A stretch of 64,000 nt of DNA, from NCBI RefSeq assembly GCF_002797895.1, contig NZ_PGES01000001.1, positions 5,084,001 to 5,148,000 on the forward strand, read 5' to 3'. The DNA is from Janthinobacterium sp. 67. Lineage in GTDB: Bacteria; Pseudomonadota; Gammaproteobacteria; Burkholderiales; Burkholderiaceae_D. The notes beneath the pieces are model-generated. The model did not search any database. It saw nothing but the letters and a program-made list of their open reading frames with translations, and was not told the origin of the DNA. This document shows positions 31,211-40,609 of the stretch, piece by piece (the stretch's first letter is position 1; every line of letters begins with the position of its first letter). Both the position numbers and the translations under genes were made by a program.

Positions 31211-32365
31211 ATGAAAAATACACTTACCTTCCTTGTCCTGGGCGCGGTCCTGTCCGCATGCGGTGGCGGCAGCGATGGCGGCACGCCGGAAGCGCCCGTT
31301 ACGCCGCCCGTCGTGGTGACGCCGCCTGTCGTTCCCGCCGACAACGTGGCCGTGGCGTCAGCCGCCGTGGCAAAAGAGGCTGGCCTGGCCGTCATCGCCG
31401 GCGCCAATGCGGACGAGACGGTGTATGACGTGGCCGCCGACATCGGCGACACGTGGCGCATCACGCTCGACAACGCCAAAAAAACCTTCAGCGTCAAGGT
31501 GCTGTCGACGCAGTTCGGCCTGGCCGACCGCAGCGGCACCTTCAGCGCCACCACCTCCGGCAATATCACGACCTATACCGGCACCGACCTGAGCCTGAGC
31601 GTCGATGCGCGCACGCGCTTGCTGACGGGGACTGTGAAACTGGGCAGCATGAATTCCAGCGTCAGCGGCAGCGGCTATGCCGCCACCGACGTGGCCAAGC
31701 TGGCCGGCAGCTATATCTTCCTGGGCGCCATGCGCAATGCCTCGAACGGGGGCGACCGCTTCAATCCGAAAGGCAGCCTCAAGGTGGCGGCCGATGGCAG
31801 CGCGCAACTGTGCAATGGCGGCGTGTTCAATGCGCAAGGCGCGTGCTCCGCCGTATCGCCGCAGCTGGAAGCGGAAAACGCCAGTCTGACCCTCGTGCGT
31901 GACGCGGCGCGTGGCCTGATCATCGCCCGCCAGGGCGGCCAGGACTTCGGCATCGTGCACGTGCACGCGGGGGACCGGGGGCTGGCGCTGTTCATCGACC
32001 GCTACAGCCGCAACCAGCAGAACGTGCTGCGCGTGGGCACCATCGTCGCCGCCAAACAGCAAAAGATCGGTACTGAAATCGCCGGCAGCTACGCCTGCGC
32101 GGCGCCGGGCATCAGTGCGAAGATCGTCGTGGCCGGCGGCACCGCCACCATCACCAACAACACCGCCGGCAAGACGCATGCGGAAACGATCACCGTCAAC
32201 AAGCTGGGCCTGGGCGCGCAGGCTGTCGATTTCGATGGCATTGCCGTGTTCAAGGACCCGGCCGACGTGCCGGCCGATTACTCGATGTTCATGCCCGTGT
32301 CGTCGAGCATGGCGGTGGAATTCTCGACCGACCGCTCGTATATGGGCACGTGCCTGAAAAATTAA
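31211..32365 (+). CDS. Putative lipoprotein of unknown function
   Basis: ATG 31211 gives 384 residues with a lipoprotein signal (MKNTLTFLVLGAVLSACGGG, lipobox LSAC). A Gly/Pro/Val linker follows (TPEAPVTPPVVVTPPVV) and then a soluble region with no motif I recognise. It is rich in small residues and beta-like repeats (FSATTSGNITTYTGTDLSLS). A frame from 31148 would only add residues before the signal. It is probably anchored in the outer membrane; the role is unknown. A REP-like repeat follows the stop. Confidence 0.7.
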   Translation: MKNTLTFLVLGAVLSACGGGSDGGTPEAPVTPPVVVTPPVVPADNVAVASAAVAKEAGLAVIAGANADETVYDVAADIGDTWRITLDNAKKTFSVKVLSTQFGLADRSGTFSATTSGNITTYTGTDLSLSVDARTRLLTGTVKLGSMNSSVSGSGYAATDVAKLAGSYIFLGAMRNASNGGDRFNPKGSLKVAADGSAQLCNGGVFNAQGACSAVSPQLEAENASLTLVRDAARGLIIARQGGQDFGIVHVHAGDRGLALFIDRYSRNQQNVLRVGTIVAAKQQKIGTEIAGSYACAAPGISAKIVVAGGTATITNNTAGKTHAETITVNKLGLGAQAVDFDGIAVFKDPADVPADYSMFMPVSSSMAVEFSTDRSYMGTCLKN

Positions 32366-32390
32366 GGGGTGCCGCCACGTGCCTGTGTGA

Positions 32391-32425
32391 GTAGGTCGGC
32401 TTAGCCGGTACGGCGTAAGCCGACA
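32391..32425. repeat. REP-like palindromic repeat, copy C
   Basis: GTAGGTCGGCTTA, then CGTAAGCCGAC, form a single inverted repeat of the same family as copies A, B and D, between convergent lipoprotein and cobQ genes. Confidence 0.8.
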
Positions 32426-32431
32426 CCACCA

Positions 32432-33886
32432 TCAGCGTGGCAGCCGCTCCAGCGCATCCATCAATGGCATCGCCGCGTCGGCGATGCGATCCAGGCTGGC
32501 CTCGCGCAGGGCGGCGGTGTCCACCGTGTGGCTGGAGTCCAGCCCCGCCCAGCGCAGCAGCGCCGCACACGCGGCTGGCGTGTCGAACATGCCGTGCAAA
32601 TAGCTGCCGAGGATTTGCCCGTCGCCTGACACGGCGCCTTCCGGCCGTCCATCGATGACAAAGGCCGGCTGCGCCAGCGCCGCGCCATGCGAGATGCCCA
32701 TGTGGATTTCATAGCCTGCCACGCGTGCATCGGCCGCGCCGGCAAATGCGCAACGGCCGCTCACCTGTTCCAGGCGTTTTTCGCTTGTCAGTTCCGTCAC
32801 CATGTCGAGCAGTCCCAGTGCCTCTGACTCGCCCGCCGCGCCTTCCACGCCCAGCGGATCGCGCACGCTTTGTCCCAGCATCTGGAAGCCGCCGCAGATG
32901 CCCAGCACCTTGCCGCCATAGCGCAGGTGTTTCGCCAGATAGTCGGGCCAGCCTTGTTGCCGCAGCCAGGCCAGGTCGCCGCGCGTGTTTTTGCTGCCGG
33001 GCAGGATCACCAGGTCGGCCGCCGGAATCGGCTGTCCCTGCTGGACGAATTGCAGGTCAACCTCGGGGTGGGCGCGCAGCGCGTCGACATCCGTGTGGTT
33101 GCTGATGCGCGGCAGTTGCGGCACCACCACCTTGAAGGCGCCCCGTTCGGCCTGCATCGCTTCGACGGCGTCCTCCGCGTCGAGGAACAGGCCTTGCAGA
33201 TACGGCAGCACGGCCAGCACGGGTTTACCCGTCTGCTGTTCGAGCCACTCGATGCCCGGTTGCAGCAGCGAGATGTCGCCACGGAAGCGGTTGATGACGA
33301 AGCCGATGATGCGCGCCCGTTCGCTGTCGGACAGGCACGCCAGGGTGCCGATGATGTGGGCGAAGACGCCGCCACGGTCGATGTCAGCCACCAAAATCAC
33401 GGGGCAGTCGACGGCTTCCGCAAAGCCCATGTTGGCGATGTCGCGCGCGCGCAGGTTGACTTCGGCCGGGCTGCCCGCGCCTTCGACGACGACGGCATCG
33501 TACTGCTGGCGCAAGCGCGCGTACGATTCCAGCACGGCGCCCATGGCGATGGTTTTATATTGCTGGTAGTCGCGCGCATCCATGTCGGCGCACACCTTGC
33601 CGTGGATGATCACTTGCGCGCCCGTGTTCGACGACGGTTTCAAGAGCACCGGGTTCATGTCCGTGTGCGGCGCGATGCCGCAAGCCAGTGCCTGCAGGGC
33701 CTGCGCGCGGCCGATCTCGCCGCCGTCGCTCGTCACGGCGCTATTCAGGGCCATGTTTTGCGGCTTGAATGGCGCTACCGTCACGCCACGGCGTTTCAAG
33801 ATGCGGCACAGGGCCGCGACGACGGTGCTCTTGCCCGCGTCGGACGTCGTGCCCTGCACCATCAGGGCGGGGAAGGGACTCTTCAT
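32432..33886 (-). CDS. cobQ: Cobyric acid synthase CobQ/CbiP
   Basis: CobQ amidates four carboxyls of adenosylcobyrinic diamide using glutamine. The start ATG 33886 gives 484 residues. The N-terminal dethiobiotin-synthetase-like domain has [12 protein letters not shown] (ATP) and FKPQNMALN. The C-terminal glutamine amidotransferase domain has [11 protein letters not shown] (nucleophile Cys) and SYLHGMFD (His). The start overlaps the stop of the upstream BtuF-like gene. It is the last gene of the riboswitch-led operon. Confidence 0.94.
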   Translation of the reverse strand: MKSPFPALMVQGTTSDAGKSTVVAALCRILKRRGVTVAPFKPQNMALNSAVTSDGGEIGRAQALQALACGIAPHTDMNPVLLKPSSNTGAQVIIHGKVCADMDARDYQQYKTIAMGAVLESYARLRQQYDAVVVEGAGSPAEVNLRARDIANMGFAEAVDCPVILVADIDRGGVFAHIIGTLACLSDSERARIIGFVINRFRGDISLLQPGIEWLEQQTGKPVLAVLPYLQGLFLDAEDAVEAMQAERGAFKVVVPQLPRISNHTDVDALRAHPEVDLQFVQQGQPIPAADLVILPGSKNTRGDLAWLRQQGWPDYLAKHLRYGGKVLGICGGFQMLGQSVRDPLGVEGAAGESEALGLLDMVTELTSEKRLEQVSGRCAFAGAADARVAGYEIHMGISHGAALAQPAFVIDGRPEGAVSGDGQILGSYLHGMFDTPAACAALLRWAGLDSSHTVDTAALREASLDRIADAAMPLMDALERLPR

Positions 33887-34680
33887 GTTTGCTGTTCCTG
33901 CCACTGCGCGATGATGTCGCTGATCTGGCGCAGCCCTTCGGTAATCGCCGCCGGACCGGGCGACAGGATGTCGGGTGACTTGATCTCGAACAGCATGTCA
34001 TTGCGTACGGCGGGAATCGCATCCCAGCCCGGGCGTGCCGCCAGTTGCGCCGGCTGGAACTTCTTGCCGCACCAGCTGGCGACGATGATGTCGGGCGCGC
34101 GCGCCACCACGCTCAAGGGATCGGCGATGATGCGTTCCTTTGCGCCTGGATGCGCGGACAATTCCGGGAAGGCGTCAGTGCCGCCGGCGATCCCGATCAA
34201 TTCCGCCGCCCAGCCGATGCCGCTCATCAGGGGATCGTTCCACTCTTCAAAGTAGATCACGGGCTTGCGCGTCCAGGTGGCGGCGCGGGCCTTTGCTGCG
34301 GCGATGTCCGCGCGCAGGCTGGCGATCAATGCCTGGCCTGCTGCCTCGCGCTGCACCAGCGCGGCCAGCACGGCGATCATGCGCAGGATGCCGTCCACCG
34401 TGCGCTGGTTGAACTGGTGCACTTCGATGCCGGCCTTGACGAGGTCGCGGCAAATGTCTGCCTGCATGTCGCAAAAGCCGATCACGAGATCGGGTTTCAC
34501 TGCCAGGATGCGTTCCAGGTTCGTGGATGAAAATCCGCTGATCTTGGTCTTTTCCTCGCGCGCGCGGGGAGGGCGCACGGTAAAGCCGGATATGCCGGCG
34601 ATCGTGTCTTCGGCGCCCAGCGCGTACAGCGTCTCCACGGCTTCCGTCGACAAGCAGGCAATGCGCTGGTAGTGACTCAT
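33883..34680 (-). CDS. BtuF-like cobalamin-binding protein without signal peptide
   Basis: The start at ATG 34680 overlaps the btuF stop (ATGA) and gives 265 residues beginning [22 protein letters not shown], directly in the periplasmic-binding fold. No signal peptide is seen. An extension to 34740 would also lack one. It has the two-lobe Peripla_BP_2 pattern ([36 protein letters not shown]). It may bind corrinoids in the cytoplasm or help trafficking. It sits between the true btuF and cobQ. Confidence 0.75.
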   Translation of the reverse strand: MSHYQRIACLSTEAVETLYALGAEDTIAGISGFTVRPPRAREEKTKISGFSSTNLERILAVKPDLVIGFCDMQADICRDLVKAGIEVHQFNQRTVDGILRMIAVLAALVQREAAGQALIASLRADIAAAKARAATWTRKPVIYFEEWNDPLMSGIGWAAELIGIAGGTDAFPELSAHPGAKERIIADPLSVVARAPDIIVASWCGKKFQPAQLAARPGWDAIPAVRNDMLFEIKSPDILSPGPAAITEGLRQISDIIAQWQEQQT

Positions 34681-35588
34681 TGCGCCGCCTTGGCTGCGGG
34701 AGCGGTGCGGCGCTGGCGCGCCACTTCCAGCTGTTCGCACATGTCGGCCGTGCCTTCGATCATGCGCGGGCCGGCGCGGTTCAGCAGGTCGCCATTGAGG
34801 CGGAACAGGTTATTTTTGCGCACTGCCGTCATCGACGGGAAGGCGCGCCACATGGCCAGGCCGCCTTCGCTGCGCGGATCGCTTTTTTCGCTGGTGCCGA
34901 AAATGACTTCCGGGTCTTCCTGCAGCACGCCTTCCGGCGTGACGACGGGCGCCACCACCTTCATCGCGGCAAAGATGTTCTGGCCACCGCACAGGCGCAT
35001 GGAATCGCTGATGATGCTCGCGCCGCTCAGGGTATATAAAGGTTTGTCCCACACCTGGTAAAACACGCGCACGGGCGGGCGCTGAGCATACTGGGTCGTC
35101 AAGCTGGCCAGCTTGGCGCGCAGCTGGGCGGCGGCCGGTTTGGCGGTTTTTTCCGTGCCCATCAGCCGGCCCAGGCGGTCCATGCTGTCGGGGATATCGG
35201 CCAGCTTGCGCGGTTCGCTGTGATAGATGGGCACCTTCAGCTGGCGCAGCATGGCGATCTGGCGCTCGGCGCTGCCATGCATCCACACGACGATCAGGTC
35301 CGGCTTCATGGCGATGATGCGCTCCATGTCGTACTGGCGGTTGTCGCCCACTTGCGGAATTTTTTTTGCCGCTTCCGGGTAGTCGCTGTAGCTGACGACG
35401 CCGGCGATCCTGTCGCCGCCGCCGGCCGCGAACAGCAGTTCCGTCACGTGCGGCGCCAGCGCCAGGATGCGCTGCGCCGGTTTTTCCACGGTGACGACAT
35501 TGCCGTCGTCGTCGCGCACGGTGATGGCGGCGTGCGTTTGCAGCGAGACCAGTCCGGCCAGCAGCAGCGATATGTTCAGGGTTTTCAT
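34677..35588 (-). CDS. btuF: Vitamin B12 ABC transporter periplasmic binding protein BtuF
   Basis: The start ATG 35588 gives 303 residues with a signal peptide (MKTLNISLLLAGLVSLQTHA, cleavage near residue 20). The Peripla_BP_2 fold follows (ILALAPHVTELLFAAGGGDRI, IIAMKPDLIVVWMHG). It would deliver corrinoids to BtuCD. The start overlaps the cobD stop (ATGA). An ATG 4 codons upstream (MEKH) is an alternative. Confidence 0.86.
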   Translation of the reverse strand: MKTLNISLLLAGLVSLQTHAAITVRDDDGNVVTVEKPAQRILALAPHVTELLFAAGGGDRIAGVVSYSDYPEAAKKIPQVGDNRQYDMERIIAMKPDLIVVWMHGSAERQIAMLRQLKVPIYHSEPRKLADIPDSMDRLGRLMGTEKTAKPAAAQLRAKLASLTTQYAQRPPVRVFYQVWDKPLYTLSGASIISDSMRLCGGQNIFAAMKVVAPVVTPEGVLQEDPEVIFGTSEKSDPRSEGGLAMWRAFPSMTAVRKNNLFRLNGDLLNRAGPRMIEGTADMCEQLEVARQRRTAPAAKAAQ

Positions 35589-36571
35589 GTGCTTTTCCAT
35601 GCGGTGAGGGCCTGCTGCAGGCGCAGCCAGGCGTGTTCGTCGGGGGGCAGGCCCAGGCGGATGCCGTGGGCGGCGTGGCGGAACAGGCGCACCCAAATGC
35701 CCGATTCCGCCATGTGGCGCCAGAACGCTTCGGCGCGTGCTTCCGGCCACCATTGAAACAGCGCCGTGCCGCTGCTGGCGATGCCGTGCGCGGCCAACAG
35801 CTGGTGCAAGCGGGCGCCTTCGCCGCGCAGGCGCCCGCGCATCGCGTCCTGCCAGTGTGCATCGGTAAGCGCGGCCAGTGCCACCTGCTGCGCCGGGCCG
35901 CTGACGGTCCATGGGCCCAGCATGTCGGCCAGTTGGGCCAGCAGCGCGGGATGGGCGGCGACAAAGCCCAGGCGCAGTCCCGCCAGGCCAAAGAATTTGC
36001 CGATGGAGCGCAGCACGATCAGGCCCGGCCGGCCCGAGTGCGGGTCGAGGCTGGCGTGCGCTTCCGTGTCGCCAAACGCTTCATCGACGACCAGCCAGCC
36101 GCCGCGCGCGGCCAGCTTGCCCGCCCATGCCAGCAGCAGGGCGGGTGCGATGCGCTCACCCGTGGGGTTGTTCGGATTGCAGACGACCAGCACCTCGCAG
36201 CTATCCACCGCATCGGCCAGCTGCGCATACGGCACTTGCCGCAAATGGTGGCCATGCTGGCTCCAGTGGTGCGCGTGTTCCGCATACGAGGGCGCGGCCA
36301 CCACCACGCGCGACGCTGCGCGCAGCCGGGGCAGGGCCTGAATGGCGGCTTGCGTGCCCGCGACCGGCAGCATGTCCGGCGCGTCATAGTAGGCGCAGGC
36401 GGCAGCGGCCAGCGCGGGATCGGCTTCCGGCAGCCGGTGCCAGGCGTTGGCGTCGGGTGCTGGCGCTGCATACCAGTGCGGGTTGATGCCGGTCGACAGG
36501 TCGATCCAGTCGGCGATGGGCCGTCCATATTCGTGCGCGGCGTCGCGCAGGTTGCCACCATGTTCAAGCAA
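35585..36571 (-). CDS. cobD: Threonine-phosphate decarboxylase CobD (class I/II aminotransferase fold)
   Basis: This PLP enzyme makes aminopropanol phosphate, the linker of cobalamin. The 328-residue protein starts LEHGGNLRDAAHEYG. It has DLSTGINPHWY, CNPNNPTGE, VVDEAF and the PLP lysine in SIGKFFGLAGLRLG. It overlaps cbiB by 8 bases and btuF by 4. Confidence 0.92.
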   Translation of the reverse strand: MLEHGGNLRDAAHEYGRPIADWIDLSTGINPHWYAAPAPDANAWHRLPEADPALAAAACAYYDAPDMLPVAGTQAAIQALPRLRAASRVVVAAPSYAEHAHHWSQHGHHLRQVPYAQLADAVDSCEVLVVCNPNNPTGERIAPALLLAWAGKLAARGGWLVVDEAFGDTEAHASLDPHSGRPGLIVLRSIGKFFGLAGLRLGFVAAHPALLAQLADMLGPWTVSGPAQQVALAALTDAHWQDAMRGRLRGEGARLHQLLAAHGIASSGTALFQWWPEARAEAFWRHMAESGIWVRLFRHAAHGIRLGLPPDEHAWLRLQQALTAWKST

Positions 36572-37517
36572 GGTATTTCCCCTTCAGGTAGAACAGGCCC
36601 GCCAGCAGCGCCACCCAGATCAGCCACAGCACGGCCGTTTCCGCCACCAGGCGCCAGGCGCGGTCGATGTCACGCGCTTCGGCGGGACGGCCGCTGCCCA
36701 GTGGCGAGCGGCGTTCCAGCTCGCCGTCATAGATGGCGTCGCCGCCCAAGGCCAGGCCCAGGGCGCCGGCGCCGCTGGCCATGACTGGCCCCGCGTTCGG
36801 GCTGCCCCAGTTGGGCGCCTGCGTGCGCCAGCAGTGCCAGGCGCGCTGCTTGTCGGCCATGGTTTTACCCAGTAAAACGTAAGATAGGGCCGTCAGGCGC
36901 GCCGGAAGATAGTTCAGAACATCGTCGATGCGCGCGGCGCAGCAGCCGAACCAGTCGTAGCGTTCGTTGCGGTAGCCCCACATGGCGTCGAGGGTATTGG
37001 CCAGGCGGAACAGCACGGCGCCGGGGCCGCCCGCCACGGCAAACCAGAACAGGGTGCCGAAGACGGCGTCGTTGCCGTTTTCCAGCAAGGATTCCGTGCT
37101 GGCCTTGGCCAGGCTGGCCGCGTCGGCATTGGCCGTGTCGCGGCTGACGATGCGTGCCGTCAGCAGGCGCGCCTTGTCCAGGTCATCGATGGCCAGTGCG
37201 TCGGCGATCGGCTGATTGTGGTCGCGCAGGCTGCGCAGGCCCAGACAAAGATAGAGCAGGAAGACGTGGAGTGCCGCACCGGCCAGGCCGCACAGCCACC
37301 AGGAGGCATAGCTGATGGGCAGCACGGCCAGCGACCACGCCAGCGCGCCGCGCAGCAAACGCCGACTGCCCCGGTTCAGCAGGTGATCGAGCGCGCCGGC
37401 GAGGCGGCCAAAGCCGACCAGCGGATGCCAGCGGCGCGTTTCTCCCAGCAGCATGTCGAGCAGCACGCCGGCCGTCATCAAGGCGGCCAGCATGGGCAGC
37501 GACAGGCCGCTCAGCAT
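36564..37517 (-). CDS. cbiB: Adenosylcobinamide-phosphate synthase CbiB
   Basis: CbiB is an integral membrane protein that attaches aminopropanol (phosphate) to adenosylcobyric acid. ATG 37517 gives 317 residues with several membrane segments. Its motifs are HPLVGFGRL, STESLLENGNDAVFGTLFW and LDAMWGYRNERY. It overlaps cobU by 7 bases and cobD by 8. Confidence 0.93.
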   Translation of the reverse strand: MLSGLSLPMLAALMTAGVLLDMLLGETRRWHPLVGFGRLAGALDHLLNRGSRRLLRGALAWSLAVLPISYASWWLCGLAGAALHVFLLYLCLGLRSLRDHNQPIADALAIDDLDKARLLTARIVSRDTANADAASLAKASTESLLENGNDAVFGTLFWFAVAGGPGAVLFRLANTLDAMWGYRNERYDWFGCCAARIDDVLNYLPARLTALSYVLLGKTMADKQRAWHCWRTQAPNWGSPNAGPVMASGAGALGLALGGDAIYDGELERRSPLGSGRPAEARDIDRAWRLVAETAVLWLIWVALLAGLFYLKGKYLA

Positions 37518-38077
37518 GGGCCGCCTTTCAGGTATAGCGGCAGGCCGGCGGCGACAAAAACAGCCTTGTCGCACACGGCCGCCACGGCCTGGTTCAAGCG
37601 GCCCGCTTCATCGGTGAAGCAGCGCGAGATGGCGCCGTAAGGCACGATGCCCATGCCCACTTCGTTCGAGACGAGAACGAGGTCGCAATCGGTCTCGCCA
37701 ATTTCGGCCAGCGCGTACAGCAGGTGCGCGCGTTCGCTGTGGAACAGCTCGGGCAGGGCGACGTCGCCCACGTCGGGATACGTCTCGCCGCTGGAAAACA
37801 TCAAATTCGTCAGCCACAGGGTCAGGCAGTCGACCAGCAGCAGCCGGCCGGGCCGTGCCTCCCGCAGGATGGCGTCGCCCAGGCGCAGCGGTTCTTCGAT
37901 AGTCCCCCACCCGGCCGGGCGCTGCGCACGGTGATGCGCGATGCGCGTGGCCATTTCGCCGTCGCCCGCCTGCGCGGTGGCGATGTAGAGTACTTCCTTG
38001 CCGGACTCGCGGGCCAGCTTTTCCGCATGGGCGCTCTTGCCGGAACGGGCGCCGCCGAAGACCAGGGTGCGCGTCAT
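37511..38077 (-). CDS. cobU: Adenosylcobinamide kinase / guanylyltransferase CobU
   Basis: CobU phosphorylates adenosylcobinamide and transfers GMP to it. The 188-residue protein has the P-loop FGGARSGKSAHAE (about 6-18), HHRAQRP (the guanylated His region), DCLTLWLTN and VSNEVGMGIVP. The start at 38077 is chosen over 38131 because the P-loop normally follows within 10 residues. It lies 7 bases after cobO. Confidence 0.94.
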   Translation of the reverse strand: MTRTLVFGGARSGKSAHAEKLARESGKEVLYIATAQAGDGEMATRIAHHRAQRPAGWGTIEEPLRLGDAILREARPGRLLLVDCLTLWLTNLMFSSGETYPDVGDVALPELFHSERAHLLYALAEIGETDCDLVLVSNEVGMGIVPYGAISRCFTDEAGRLNQAVAAVCDKAVFVAAGLPLYLKGGPC

Positions 38078-38084
38078 GGCGCTG

Positions 38085-38717
38085 TTACCACTCGGTGCCG
38101 ATTTGGGCGCCGATGCCGGCCGCATACGCATGCTTGACGACGGCCATTTCGGTGACGGTGTCGGCGATCGCGATCAATTCGTCCGGCGCGCCGCGGCCCG
38201 TGATGACCACGTGCTGCATGGCCGGGCGCTCGAGCAGGTCGGCGATGACCTTGTGCACGTCGAGGTAGTTGTACTTGAGGGCGATATTGAGTTCGTCGAA
38301 CAGCACCAGGCCGTAGCTTGGGTCGGCCAGGAAGGTCTTCGCCTGCTCCCATGCCAGTTCCGCTTTTTCGATGTCGCGTTCGCGGTTCTGCGTTTCCCAG
38401 GTATAGCCTTCGCCCATCGCATGGAAACTGATTTCGTCGGGGAAGCGGCGCAGGAATTTCTCTTCGCCCGTCGACATGGCGCCCTTGATGAACTGTACCA
38501 CGCCCACTTTCATGCCGTGACCCATGGCGCGGATGGCCATGCCGAAGCCGCTAGAACTCTTGCCCTTGCCATTGCCCGTGTTGACGATGATGATGCCGAT
38601 TTCCTTGTCGGCCTTGGCGATGGCCGCGTCGATGATGGCTTTCTTGCGTTCCATGCGCACGCGGTGGCGCTCGTTGATGGCGGCGGTGTCCGCGTCTGCA
38701 GGTTTGTTATCGCTCAT
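38085..38717 (-). CDS. cobO: Cob(I)yrinic acid a,c-diamide adenosyltransferase CobO/BtuR
   Basis: This enzyme adds the adenosyl group to reduced corrinoids. The 210-residue protein has the P-loop VNTGNGKGKSSS, VQFIKGAMSTGE, and LVLFDELNIAL (Walker B). It overlaps btuD by 4 bases. It serves both salvage and synthesis of adenosylcobalamin. Confidence 0.95.
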   Translation of the reverse strand: MSDNKPADADTAAINERHRVRMERKKAIIDAAIAKADKEIGIIIVNTGNGKGKSSSGFGMAIRAMGHGMKVGVVQFIKGAMSTGEEKFLRRFPDEISFHAMGEGYTWETQNRERDIEKAELAWEQAKTFLADPSYGLVLFDELNIALKYNYLDVHKVIADLLERPAMQHVVITGRGAPDELIAIADTVTEMAVVKHAYAAGIGAQIGTEW

Positions 38718-39487
38718 TGTTGATCCTCTTTTGGTATGAATATCTTGCGTTTGCCGTGCTCGATGATCTCGATAGGGTGGCCCAGGTAGTCGCCCAGAAT
38801 GGACGCCTGCATTACGTCGGCCACGGGACCGGCCAGCCAGCCGCCGTCGCCCATCAGCAGCAACGCGTGGGTCGAGATGCTGTGCGCCAGGTTCAGGTCA
38901 TGCCCCACCATGACCACGGTTTTATGTTGTTCGCGGCACAGTTTCGACAGCAGGCCCATGACGCTGACCTGGTGCGCCAGGTCCAGCGCGTTGGCTGGTT
39001 CGTCGAGCAGCAGCAAGGGCGTATCCTGCGCCAGCATGGCGGCGATCGCCACACGCTGGCGTTCGCCGCCGGACAGGCTGCGCACGTCGCGCTCGGCCAG
39101 GTGCTCCACTTCCATCGAGGCCAGCGCCGCCAGGGCGATGCGCTGGTCGTCGCTGCCTTCCCAATAGTGATTGTCGTGATACGGATGGCGCGCCGACAGC
39201 ACCGTTTCGATCACGCGGTACGAGAACGCGTCGTGACGCGCCTGCGCCAGGAAGGCCCGTTCGCGCGCCAGCTCTTCCAATGGCCAGTCGATCAGGGCGC
39301 GGTCCTGTATCGTCACGTGCCCCGCATCCGGTTCGCGCAAGCCGGCCAGGGTGCGCAGCAAGGTGCTCTTGCCCGCGCCATTGCGGCCGATGACGCTCCA
39401 GCATTCCCCCTCCCTGATTTGCCAGGTGAGGTTTTCCACGAGGGAGCGCGTGCCTGCTTTCAGGCCCAGTTGGTAGGTGCGTATCAT
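38714..39487 (-). CDS. btuD: Vitamin B12 ABC transporter ATPase BtuD
   Basis: The cytoplasmic ATPase of the B12 importer has 257 residues. Walker A GRNGAGKST, signature LSGGERQR, Walker B LLLLDEP and switch His (MVGHDLN) are all present. It follows btuC by 7 bases and overlaps cobO. It may be a general corrinoid/siderophore-type ATPase, but operon context favours B12. Confidence 0.9.
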   Translation of the reverse strand: MIRTYQLGLKAGTRSLVENLTWQIREGECWSVIGRNGAGKSTLLRTLAGLREPDAGHVTIQDRALIDWPLEELARERAFLAQARHDAFSYRVIETVLSARHPYHDNHYWEGSDDQRIALAALASMEVEHLAERDVRSLSGGERQRVAIAAMLAQDTPLLLLDEPANALDLAHQVSVMGLLSKLCREQHKTVVMVGHDLNLAHSISTHALLLMGDGGWLAGPVADVMQASILGDYLGHPIEIIEHGKRKIFIPKEDQQ

Positions 39488-39494
39488 GCTTGTT

Positions 39495-40520
39495 TCATCC
39501 CCTGCGCAAGCGGTGCAATTGGTACAGGAAGACGGGCGCGCCTATCATGGCCGTGACCACGCCGACGGGCAGTTGCAATGGCGCCAGCACGGTGCGCGCC
39601 AAGGTATCGGCCAGTACGAGGAAAGTGCCGCCGGCCAGCGCGGCGGCCGGTATCAGCAGGCGATGATCGGGGCCGCAGGCAAAGCGCAGCGCATGCGGCA
39701 CGATCAGGCCGACGAAGCCCACGCTGCCGGCGCTGGTGACGGCGCTGGCCGTAAGCAGGCCGGAACAGAAAAACAGTCCCTTGCGCAGGGCGCCCACGCG
39801 CACGCCCAGGGTGCTGGCCGCTTCCGCGTGCAGCGCCATGACGTTCAGCGAGCGCGCGCAGCGCAAGGCGAAGACGAGGGCGCCGGCCAGGACCAGCCAC
39901 GGCATCAGCCGCGCGGGCGCGCCGGACAGGTCGCCGATCATCCAGAACACCATGCTGCGCAAGCGGCTTTCCGGGGCGATGGACAGCATCAGGGTGACGA
40001 TGGCCATGCAGGCCGAGGCCAGGATAACGCCCGTCAGCAGCAAGAGCGAGGCGCCGCCTTCGGCCGCCGTACCGCCGCGCAGGTCGCGCCGGGCAAAGAA
40101 GTACAGCAGCATGGAGACGCCGACGGCGCCGGCAAAGGCGGCCGCATCGACCACCCACAGCGCGCACATGAACAGCAGCGCGGCCAGCGCGCCGACGGAA
40201 GCGCCGGCGGAAATGCCCAGCACGTACGGGTCGGCCAGGGGATTGCGCAGCAGCGCCTGCATCATCAGGCCCGCCAGCGACAGCGCCGCACCGGTGACAA
40301 AGGCGGTCAGGGCGCGGCCCAGGCGCAGGTCGAGCAGGGTGGCGGCGAGGGTGTCGGTCTTGCCCTGAGCGACATGGAACAGGGCGGAAGGCAGGTCGGC
40401 GAGCGGAATCGCGATCGAGCCGATCATGCCGGAGAAAATCAGGCTGGCAATCGCGCACACGATCAGCACCGTGAGGATCACGGTGGCGCGATGGCGCATA
40501 TTGCGGAAAAATGGGTGCAT
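39495..40520 (-). CDS. btuC: Vitamin B12 ABC transporter permease BtuC
   Basis: This FecCD-family permease has about ten membrane segments. ATG 40520, with AAGGCAG upstream, gives 341 residues. ATG 40580 or 40499 are alternatives. GAALSLAGLMMQALLRNPLADPYVLG (about 80-105) and FVGLIVPHALRF are family motifs. It forms the importer with BtuD and BtuF. Confidence 0.91.
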   Translation of the reverse strand: MHPFFRNMRHRATVILTVLIVCAIASLIFSGMIGSIAIPLADLPSALFHVAQGKTDTLAATLLDLRLGRALTAFVTGAALSLAGLMMQALLRNPLADPYVLGISAGASVGALAALLFMCALWVVDAAAFAGAVGVSMLLYFFARRDLRGGTAAEGGASLLLLTGVILASACMAIVTLMLSIAPESRLRSMVFWMIGDLSGAPARLMPWLVLAGALVFALRCARSLNVMALHAEAASTLGVRVGALRKGLFFCSGLLTASAVTSAGSVGFVGLIVPHALRFACGPDHRLLIPAAALAGGTFLVLADTLARTVLAPLQLPVGVVTAMIGAPVFLYQLHRLRRG

Positions 40521-40609
40521 GTACTGCCTTAAAAACGGGGACTGCAGAACTGCATCTGCGGGCAATGGCAGCAACGCCATCGCCCGCAGCTTACATCATT
40601 ACCAGGTGC

